DNA from: Aurantimonas coralicida_A
GTDB taxonomy: Bacteria; Pseudomonadota; Alphaproteobacteria; Rhizobiales; Rhizobiaceae
Assembly (NCBI RefSeq): GCF_036016755.1
Contig: NZ_JAYXIH010000002.1
Coordinates: 62,001 to 126,000 of the forward strand
DNA length: 64,000 bases
Direction: 5' to 3'
A program made the position numbers and the translations under genes. The number at the start of each line of letters is the position of its first letter. The first letter of the stretch is position 1. Below are positions 58,719 to 64,000 of this stretch, piece after piece. The notes below the pieces were generated by a model, which saw nothing but the letters and a program-made list of their open reading frames with translations, was not told where the DNA came from and did not search any database.

Positions 58719-60479
58719 TTAGAAATTCTGATCCATTCTACAGAATTCATCCAGCTCAGTAAGAATCGTTCCAACCTCATCTCCAAGATCGTTCATCGAC
58801 ATAGCCTCAATAATCATCCTATGCGTCAGAGAACCGACTCCCAATTTTTCAAATCTTTCGTTCAGGCTCGAAAGCGTCTCCTTTCCCGGAACAATACCCA
58901 GTCGATCTGGCAATATCGACCACTTATCCTCAAACCTTTTCGATGCATCTTCAGAAACAGTTGCTTCTGATTTCGCACTACGACTCTCTCTAAAAAAACT
59001 TCCCTGGCTGGCGGAGCGCCGGCCCAAGACGCGATGTTTCATTGCATCGGTAATTCGAATTAACTCAGATTCGACCTCGCTTTGATCCAATTTGAAATCT
59101 GAATTCCCTCGGTTTCTTCTCGCTAGCGCTAAAGCTATTGCCGCAGGATCAAGAAGATAGTTCTCTATTTCCTTTTTTTCCAAAACATGGCATTTCATTT
59201 TCTCCCCTGCTAGCTTTTTGCGAAAGGCATCCACCTCCTCGTCACAGCGATAGTCCCTGTCGAATAGGCAGAAGACATCGATCTCTGTGCCCAATATCTC
59301 TTTAAATGCCCAAACCGCAGCTACAGCTCTCTGCCATCCCTCGAATCCACCCAATCTAACGAATGGAACGGTGCCATCGGCTAAATTTTTTTTACTGGCT
59401 CTCTGAGAAAATACTTTGTAAATTCGTTTATCTTCTCCTTCAACAAATACTACCCGGCGCGCTTTTGAAATTCGTGCGATGTCTACATTTTGCGTTGAAC
59501 CTAGGTATCCATAAATTTTATTATAGTCTGTTTCACTGGAGATACGCTTGGCAGTTCGATACCGAGAATTCACGGATGCAATTTCGAGAGGCTCGGCTTC
59601 GTTAATCATTTCAACGGAATGGGTAGCAAAAATAAATTGCGAAAACCGCTCTCGTACTAAACGGATTAATCGACGTTGAATATCCGGATGAAGGTAGATA
59701 TCTGGCTCATCGATTACGACTAATGCCTCGGTCTTCGCTCTTCGTAAATGCGTTAGTATTTGTAGCCAAATCTGAAATCCAAATCCAGACCATTGCACTT
59801 CTCGAGTAATACGGTGTTCCTCATAATACATATGCAATATTGATAGATCGTCAGTATCTCGTTCGGGCTTCCGTATGATGATTCCTGGCCATGCAGAATT
59901 TACATCGCTCGAGAACGCTTCAAAATCTGCGTCTGATCTTCGAAACCATACGTTCCGCAGGTGTCGACTTGACGTTCGTGTCGCCTCGGACTTCCGAATA
60001 GTCTCATCCTTCACGAGGCGTTCTTCTCGCTCTAGAGGCGATAAGGTGGGAACAATAACCAGATCGATCGGGAATTCCTTTTTGAACTTAGCCCGCGAGG
60101 CGACCGCTATATCGTCTCCGACTAGAAAAAAGCGCGTCACACGCTTCGGATTCAGGAGAATGACCGCTTTCGTGCCATTCCTGATCTCAAATTCCAGACG
60201 CGCATCATTATTGTTGTAGTTGTATGTGGAATGTGATAAATTTATTGGGATCATTCCATCCGGAACATCATACCCGTATACAATATCAGAGTCTTCTAGA
60301 GGTAATAACTGTGGCTTTAGTCGAGATGAATAGTTTAGGCAAGCCTCTAGAACTCGGAGTGAATCAATAATGGCGGACTTTCCGGCGTTATTCGGGCCGA
60401 CTATTATATTTCCTGGTTTTAACGTAATCGCGTATTTTTCAAATTTTCTGTAATTTGTTAAGGTTATGCGTTTAATCAT
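58719..60479 (-). CDS. OLD-family ATP-dependent endonuclease (AAA/ABC ATPase plus TOPRIM), lone gene
   Basis: A 586-residue protein. The ATPase has Walker A GPNNAGKS at residues 28-35, an ABC-like signature SGFGFQIW at about 231-238, Walker B LVVIDEPDIYLHPD at about 253-266 and the H-loop ATHSVEMI at about 285-292. A TOPRIM nuclease domain follows: VVFVEGED (glutamate 348) and FCLFDRDYR (aspartates 407 and 409). This order and length match OLD-family nucleases such as GajA of the Gabija defence system, but no GajB-type helicase, reverse transcriptase or other partner gene is adjacent. The gene is strikingly AT-rich beside the GC-rich cbb operon, with no ribosome-binding site visible and many rare-type codons, indicating recent transfer. 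A single-gene defence role is plausible but unproven. ATG at 60479. Confidence 0.85.
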   Translation of the reverse strand: MIKRITLTNYRKFEKYAITLKPGNIIVGPNNAGKSAIIDSLRVLEACLNYSSRLKPQLLPLEDSDIVYGYDVPDGMIPINLSHSTYNYNNNDARLEFEIRNGTKAVILLNPKRVTRFFLVGDDIAVASRAKFKKEFPIDLVIVPTLSPLEREERLVKDETIRKSEATRTSSRHLRNVWFRRSDADFEAFSSDVNSAWPGIIIRKPERDTDDLSILHMYYEEHRITREVQWSGFGFQIWLQILTHLRRAKTEALVVIDEPDIYLHPDIQRRLIRLVRERFSQFIFATHSVEMINEAEPLEIASVNSRYRTAKRISSETDYNKIYGYLGSTQNVDIARISKARRVVFVEGEDKRIYKVFSQRASKKNLADGTVPFVRLGGFEGWQRAVAAVWAFKEILGTEIDVFCLFDRDYRCDEEVDAFRKKLAGEKMKCHVLEKKEIENYLLDPAAIALALARRNRGNSDFKLDQSEVESELIRITDAMKHRVLGRRSASQGSFFRESRSAKSEATVSEDASKRFEDKWSILPDRLGIVPGKETLSSLNERFEKLGVGSLTHRMIIEAMSMNDLGDEVGTILTELDEFCRMDQNF

Positions 60480-60494
60480 GAATTTGTATCATTT

Positions 60495-60629
60495 CTATAT
60501 GAAGCGATTTTTAGGCTGTCTTATATTTTTTCTTAGATAGCATCGCAGCTTGCCCTCATCATCGTAAGTCTGACGACGCAATTTAATGCACGCTATGAGA
60601 GCTTTGGCGAATTGGCAATACCGGCCTGA
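60495..60629 (-). pseudogene. Possible remnant of an unknown AT-rich gene upstream of the OLD-like gene
   Basis: A 44-codon frame between TAA (60630-60632) and TAG (60495-60497) reads RYCQFAKALIACIKLRRQTY and then DDEGKLRCYLRKNIRQPKNR. It has protein-like composition (many charged and aromatic residues) and ends 16 bp before the OLD-like ATG, but has no start codon and I do not recognise it. It could be the C-terminal remnant of a former partner or transposase gene, or chance. The remainder of 60480-60931 holds a further stretch (60751-60948) open on both strands, without a recognised product. Confidence 0.3.
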
Positions 60630-60931
60630 TTACACTTATTGGTTGCTGTCGCTTATTCCCCGATGCAGCGGACTCCGTCATTGAGGGGATGCCTACTCAT
60701 GCAGAATCGAGTTGATCAACGTCCGATAGGGTACTCCCTTTTCAGCAGCATTGGTCTTGATTTGCGTTAGACCGTGTTTGGAAAAGGCGATTGAAGTGCT
60801 GCGCCGCTCGCCGTCGAGCGTCTCGCTCCACGACGTGCGCCACCCTGACAATGTCATCGATCAGGACCAGCAGTTGCTGTTGATGCGCATAGCGATTGCG
60901 GCTTGGATGGCCGCGTCTTTCCTCCAACGGT

Positions 60932-61046
60932 CGTCATCCCGGCCTTGAGCCGGGATCCATGCCAAGCCGCCCGAACCGCCAATCCGTTGACGGACAGGAT
61001 GGAATAAACGTCGCGGCATGGGTCCCGGCTCAAGGCCGGGATGACG
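60932..61046. repeat. Palindromic repeat (REP/MITE-like), copy 1
   Basis: 115 bp with 29-bp inverted ends: CGTCATCCCGGCCTTGAGCC... (60932-60960) and its complement (61018-61046), 28 of 29 positions pairing. The centre reads AATCCGTTGACGGACAGGAT. Two more copies lie at 61554-61667 and 61765-61879. Translated fragments of such elements (HPGLEPGS, VIPALSRDP) are common in alphaproteobacterial genomes. No coding capacity; likely a non-autonomous mobile or REP-type element. Confidence 0.85.
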
Positions 61047-61122
61047 CGGTTTGGATGCCGGCGCCCATCCTGCAAGCGTCGCACCGGCGCCCATCCTCCA
61101 GCGTTGTGCCCATCCCGCCGCC

Positions 61123-61407
61123 TCACCAACTGCCCTGATAAAGTTCGTTCCAGTCCGGGTTCATCGCTTCGATCAGTTCGATCTTCCAGCGGCGCGGCCA
61201 GCGCTTGATGGTTTTCTCCCGGGTGATCGCATCGCGGATATCGAAATGCTCCTCGTACCAGACGAGGCGCCGGCAGCCGTGGCGGCTCGCAAAGCCGGGC
61301 GTCAGGCCATTCTTGTGCTCGAAGACCCGTTGCGCGAGGTCGCTGGTGACGCCGGTGTAGAGCGTGCCGTTGCGTCGGTTCGCCATGATGTAGACGTGGC
61401 CCGCCAT
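61123..61407 (-). CDS. GIY-YIG nuclease family protein
   Basis: A 94-residue protein consisting of one GIY-YIG domain. HVYIMANRRNGTLYTGVTSD corresponds to the GIY and YIG strands (YIM and YTG, about residues 4-20), with the arginine in LAQRVFEHKNG (about 25), and LVWYEEHFDIRDAITREKTI with the metal-ligand glutamate at about 60-66. The C terminus ends with LIEAMNPDWNELYQG, typical of short bacterial members annotated as excinuclease ABC C subunit-like. The start at ATG 61407 lacks a strong ribosome-binding site. It lies between palindromic repeat copies 1 and 2. The role of such proteins in cells is not known; a nuclease acting on repeats or foreign DNA is conceivable. Confidence 0.85.
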   Translation of the reverse strand: MAGHVYIMANRRNGTLYTGVTSDLAQRVFEHKNGLTPGFASRHGCRRLVWYEEHFDIRDAITREKTIKRWPRRWKIELIEAMNPDWNELYQGSW

Positions 61408-61553
61408 GGTGTTGCCTGTCCCGCTCGATCGCCCGCAGGCTACCGGACGAAGCTCGGGCAACGCCAGAGCGTCCAAGTCGTGCCCGCCTAGCCGCGACGT
61501 TCAACACGGTCGTCATTTCGACTTCGGCGATTGGCGAGACCGTCCCACATGGT

Positions 61554-61667
61554 CGTCATCCCGGCCTTGAGCCGGGATCCATTCCAAGCCGCTTTAGCCG
61601 CCAATCCGTTGACGGACAGGATGGGAAAATGTCGCGGCATGGGTCCCGGCTCAAGGCCGGGATGACG
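61554..61667. repeat. Palindromic repeat (REP/MITE-like), copy 2
   Basis: 114 bp, same element as at 60932-61046: identical outer arms with CGTCATCCCGGCC and GGCCGGGATGACG at the ends, and a centre with AATCCGTTGACGGACAGGATG. It differs by a few substitutions and one deletion. It is oriented as copy 1. Between the GIY-YIG gene and this copy (61408-61553) no gene is seen; a fragment of the end motif (CGGTCGTCATTTCG) lies at about 61507. Confidence 0.85.
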
Positions 61668-61764
61668 CGCGGCTTGGATGCCGGCGTCCTTTTCGTCCAC
61701 GGGGCGCAGGGGCCGCATTCATCCGCGCGATCGTCGGCGAGTAGACGCGACAGCCCAATACGGT

Positions 61765-61879
61765 CGTCATCCCGGCCTTGAGCCGGGATCCATTCCAAGC
61801 CGCATGAGCCGCCAATCCGTCGCCGGAGGAGAGGGAATAAACGTCGCGGCATGGATCCCGGCTCAAGGCCGGGATGACG
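61765..61879. repeat. Palindromic repeat (REP/MITE-like), copy 3
   Basis: 115 bp, the third copy, with perfect outer inverted arms and a more diverged centre (GTCGCCGGAGGAGAGGG). Copies 2 and 3 are 97 bp apart; the stretch between them has no open frame of interest. Confidence 0.85.
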
Positions 61880-62572
61880 AAGTTTCTACGCTCGCCCCCT
61901 CGACTTCGACGGTGAACAGTGAACCTGCGCCGGCCCGAGAAACCCACCGTCCCGAAAAAACTTATCCCCACCCCTTTCACTCTCCCGCACAATCACTTCA
62001 CCGCCGGCCCATCCGGAGCCAGTCGAAGGAACGGGCGCGAATGATCGCCGGGATCGTTCGAGGGCCAAAGGGGAGTGATCCCTGGCGGGCGGTGCCGGTT
62101 TCGGCCGCTTTCGGAGCGGCGGGAACCGGGCCTGGTGACGGCCGCGCCTGCCTTCCGTTCTGCGGGGAAGGCGGCATGCCGCCGGCCTGGAGGTCGTGCT
62201 CCTCCCGGCGGCATCCCACAGCCCGTCCGGTCCTGGCCGAAAGGTCGGGCCGGCAGGCGAATGGTTCGGCGACGCACGGGAACCGAGAGCCCGTGCGTGT
62301 CCTTGGCACCCATCGCGCGGAACGCCGGAGGCGGACCGTTTATTACAATCGTTCGGAGGGTTCGCCTCCGGCGTTCCGCCGCTCGTCTCGTCAGAGACGA
62401 GACGATTATCTGCCCCGCCCTTAAGCTCCTCGCTAAGCTCGTCGCTGGCGGGGACCCCGAGGACGGAGAACAGAAGAGAAGAGAAGAGAAGAGAAGGGAG
62501 GAACAGCCAGTCTCGGGAATGCATACGCCGGCCGTGAACGCGGTGCGGGCGATGACGCTCGCCCCCTCATCC
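61880..62572. other. Hairpin-dense non-coding stretch
   Basis: About 690 bp without a convincing gene but with many inverted repeats: a 9-bp stem ACGCACGGG/CCCGTGCGT (62272-62298); a perfect 17-bp inverted repeat GCGGAACGCCGGAGGCG (62317-62333) with its complement (62363-62379), spacer 29; CTCGTCTC-GTCA-GAGACGAG (62382-62401); and the palindrome GGCGGCATGCCGCC near 62171. Open frames here read like translated repeats (SFDWLRMG, RLVSDETSGG). It is best read as a mosaic of REP-like elements left by repeated insertion. Confidence 0.55.
62472..62496. repeat. Simple sequence repeat (AGAAG)x5
   Basis: Five perfect tandem copies of AGAAG, followed by GGAGG, lie about 77 bp beyond the fni stop (fni reads toward it). 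Pentanucleotide tracts can change copy number by slippage. No gene start is placed so that the tract would switch it, so phase variation is not indicated. Confidence 0.85.
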
Positions 62573-63691
62573 TCACCCCTCCAGCAGCGGCGCCTGACGC
62601 AGGGCGGCGAGGTCGGCCGAGCCGGTGCAGAAACAGGCGATGCGCAGCTGCTGGATGATTTGGCGAAAGTGGTCGACGACCGCCTCGGTCGAGCGCTCGG
62701 CATAGGGCAGCGAGGCCGCCGCCTGGCCGGCGAGATCGGCGCCGAGCCGGATCGCCCTGGCCGCGTCGAGCCCGTTGCGCACCCCGCCCGAGCCGATGAC
62801 CAGCGTGTCCGGGCAGGCGGCGCGCACATCGGCGATCGCGCGCGGCGTCGCAATGCCCCAGTCGGAAAACACCAGCGCCGTTTCGCGGGTTCCGGCGTCC
62901 GCCGCCCGCTCCGCCTCGACCGCGGCCCAGCTGGTGCCGCCGGCGCCGGCGACGTCGATCGCCTGGACGCCGGCATCGACCAGCCGTCGCGCCAGCCGGC
63001 CGGACAGCCCCGCGCCGACTTCCTTGATCACGACCGGAACCGTCAGCGCCCGCGCCAGCCCCTCGATCGCGGCGAAGACGCCGCGCCAGTCGGTATCGCC
63101 GCCGGCCTGCACGGCTTCCTGCAGCGGATTGAGATGGACGATCAGCGCGTCGGCGTTGATCATCTCGACGGCGCGGCGGGCCTCGTCGGGACCGTATCCG
63201 AGCGCCAGCTGCGCCGCGCCGATATTGCCGAGGATCGGGATGCTCGGGGCCAGGGCGCGCAGCGACCGGTCGAGGCCGCCGGAGCCGCGCCCTTCGAGCG
63301 CGATGCGCTGCGAGCCGACGGCAAAGGCGATGCCGAGCGCCTCGGCCGCCTCGGCGAGATGGGCGTTGATCCGGGCCGAACGGGCCGGCCCGCCGGTCAT
63401 CGAACTGATCAGGAGCGGCGCCTTGAGCCGGCGGCCGAGGAAGGATGTCGACAGATCGACGTCGGCGAGCGCGATCTCGGGCAGCGCCACATGCTCGAAG
63501 ACGACGCGGTCGAAGCCGTTCGGCGCCCACCGCGCGGCGAGCGCGGGGGCGAGCACGATATCCAGATGATCGCTCTTGCGCGCCTCGATGTCCCCCGAAG
63601 GCGCGGCGCCCGGTTGTTCTGCCACGTCTGCCTGTGTCCTGTCAGCGGCGGTGGTCCTGATCGATGTGGTCGCCGCGTCCGATAGTGGCAT
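62573..63691 (-). CDS. fni: Type 2 isopentenyl-diphosphate delta-isomerase
   Basis: A 372-residue FMN- and NADPH-dependent enzyme interconverting isopentenyl and dimethylallyl diphosphate. Conserved segments are IEARKSDHLDIVL (about residues 36-48), APLLISSMTGGPARSARINA (about 93-112) with the MTGG motif, AFAVGSQRIAL, VHLNPLQEAVQAGGDTDW, VVIKEVGAGLS and the FMN-phosphate loop VIGSGGVRNGLDAARAIRLG. The N terminus is about 30 residues longer than usual and poorly conserved; ATG 63691 is used, with GTG 63712 possible. The isomerase is not essential in the MEP pathway, since IspH makes both products, but it adjusts their ratio. The neighbouring ORF upstream (63727) is on the same strand. Confidence 0.93.
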   Translation of the reverse strand: MPLSDAATTSIRTTAADRTQADVAEQPGAAPSGDIEARKSDHLDIVLAPALAARWAPNGFDRVVFEHVALPEIALADVDLSTSFLGRRLKAPLLISSMTGGPARSARINAHLAEAAEALGIAFAVGSQRIALEGRGSGGLDRSLRALAPSIPILGNIGAAQLALGYGPDEARRAVEMINADALIVHLNPLQEAVQAGGDTDWRGVFAAIEGLARALTVPVVIKEVGAGLSGRLARRLVDAGVQAIDVAGAGGTSWAAVEAERAADAGTRETALVFSDWGIATPRAIADVRAACPDTLVIGSGGVRNGLDAARAIRLGADLAGQAAASLPYAERSTEAVVDHFRQIIQQLRIACFCTGSADLAALRQAPLLEG

Positions 63692-63726
63692 TTCGTTGCG
63701 GCCGGCGTCCACCGAGCGGCGATCCG

Positions 63727-63996
63727 TCAGCTTCTCGCCAACCGCGCCGCCCGCCGCGCCCGCGCCTCGTCGAGCGCGTCGTGCTTGACCTCAGGCAGGC
63801 AGGTGCGCCAGTCGGTGCCGGCGATGGTGACCACCCGGTTGCCGCGAAAATCGGCGTCGGCGGTGATCAGCCCGCGTTCGTCCATGAAGCTGAGAAGGAA
63901 CCGGCCACGCGACGGCGAATGGCTGCCATAGGCGCGGGCCAGCGCTTCGTCGGACGGGCACTCCACGCCGTCGCGGGCGGCTCTCGCGAGCATCAT
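63727..63996 (-). CDS. Small winged-helix-like protein, possibly truncated by the window edge
   Basis: At least 89 residues; the frame remains open to the end of the window, so the start may lie outside. It contains a pattern like a small DNA-binding domain: VECPSDEALARAYGSHSPSR (helix-turn-helix-like), GRFLLSFMDERGLITADADF and a strand-like NRVVTIAGTDWRTCLPE. The C terminus is basic (EARARRAARLARS). Short proteins of this build occur in alphaproteobacteria as conserved hypotheticals. Start candidates are ATG 63996 and 63993. It is upstream of fni on the same strand with a 35-bp gap. Confidence 0.55.
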   Translation of the reverse strand: MMLARAARDGVECPSDEALARAYGSHSPSRGRFLLSFMDERGLITADADFRGNRVVTIAGTDWRTCLPEVKHDALDEARARRAARLARS

Positions 63997-64000
63997 ATAG

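Noticed and set aside
58719..60479. Complete Gabija system
   Set aside because: The OLD-like protein resembles GajA in domains and size, but no UvrD-like helicase (GajB) is adjacent on either side.
60932..61879. CRISPR array
   Set aside because: The repeats are over 110 bp, only three, irregularly spaced, internally palindromic, and there are no cas genes.
62472..62496. Phase-variable switch by the (AGAAG)5 tract
   Set aside because: The tract is not inside a gene or between promoter elements of one; it lies downstream of the fni stop.

Overview
The window is GC-rich alphaproteobacterial chromosome, most likely from the order Hyphomicrobiales (Rhizobiales). The pointers are a red-type (form IC) RuBisCO operon with CbbX, a DUF6101 protein, split b and b' subunits in the F0 ATP synthase cluster, BluB, a GTTC-N7-GTTC type LexA box, and the short palindromic repeats typical of this order. 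Species cannot be named from sequence alone. Nearly all DNA is coding; the exceptions are a repeat-scarred stretch around glyS (19.5-22.4 kb) and an accessory stretch at 58.5-62.6 kb.

Layout. 1-1.5 kb: end of a 23S rRNA/tRNA uracil methyltransferase gene and a DedA protein. 1.5-10.9 kb: fatty-acid beta-oxidation, with an enoyl-CoA hydratase plus acyl-CoA dehydrogenase pair, a FAH-family enzyme and a fadE-thiolase-fadJ operon; the two dehydrogenase promoter regions share a near-identical candidate operator. 11-18.7 kb: purD, ubiA, DUF6101, a GlcD-type FAD oxidoreductase, Sua5, a small membrane protein and a secreted GH25 protein. 19-25 kb: glyS and glyQ, separated by a DUF559 nuclease and a zinc metallopeptidase. 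25-34.6 kb: SppA-like protease, methyltransferase, DUF2007, octaprenyl diphosphate synthase, a TPR lipoprotein-like protein, ispE, moaB, a glycosyltransferase-like protein, a radical SAM protein behind a candidate LexA box, and rnhB. 34.7-38.5 kb: F0 ATP synthase genes (atpI-B-E-b'-b) preceded by terC. 38.9-40.5 kb: a three-gene PepSY / cytochrome b561 / membrane-anchored LuxR-type operon. 40.6-45 kb: aldo-keto reductase, then copper export (CueR-type promoter, CopA, DUF305). 45-49.4 kb: an MDR dehydrogenase and the valine-degradation set (isobutyryl-CoA dehydrogenase, HIBCH, HIBADH). 49.6 kb: bluB. 50.3-58.5 kb: cbb operon (fbp-prk-fba-cbbL-cbbS-cbbX-rpe) divergent from cbbR. 58.7-60.5 kb: an AT-rich lone OLD-family ATPase/TOPRIM nuclease. 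60.9-62.5 kb: three palindromic repeats, a GIY-YIG protein and a hairpin-dense non-coding stretch. 62.6-64 kb: type 2 IPP isomerase and a partial small protein.

The genes describe a metabolically flexible bacterium that can fix CO2 by the Calvin cycle (cbb operon under CbbR), oxidise fatty acids and valine, and make ubiquinone and other isoprenoids by the MEP route (ispE, octaprenyl synthase, ubiA, fni).

The most unusual items are: (1) glyS, which carries an in-frame palindromic repeat and an AT-rich in-frame insert, and whose start region is tandemly copied at 119-bp period so that two 39-codon upstream ORFs run into glyS through TGATG junctions; (2) the solitary AT-rich OLD-like gene beside the cbb locus, a candidate one-gene defence system; (3) a candidate LexA box in front of a PA0069-type radical SAM gene; (4) the PepSY/cytochrome b561/LuxR operon; and (5) a UUCG-capped nested hairpin in the long leader of the GH25 gene.
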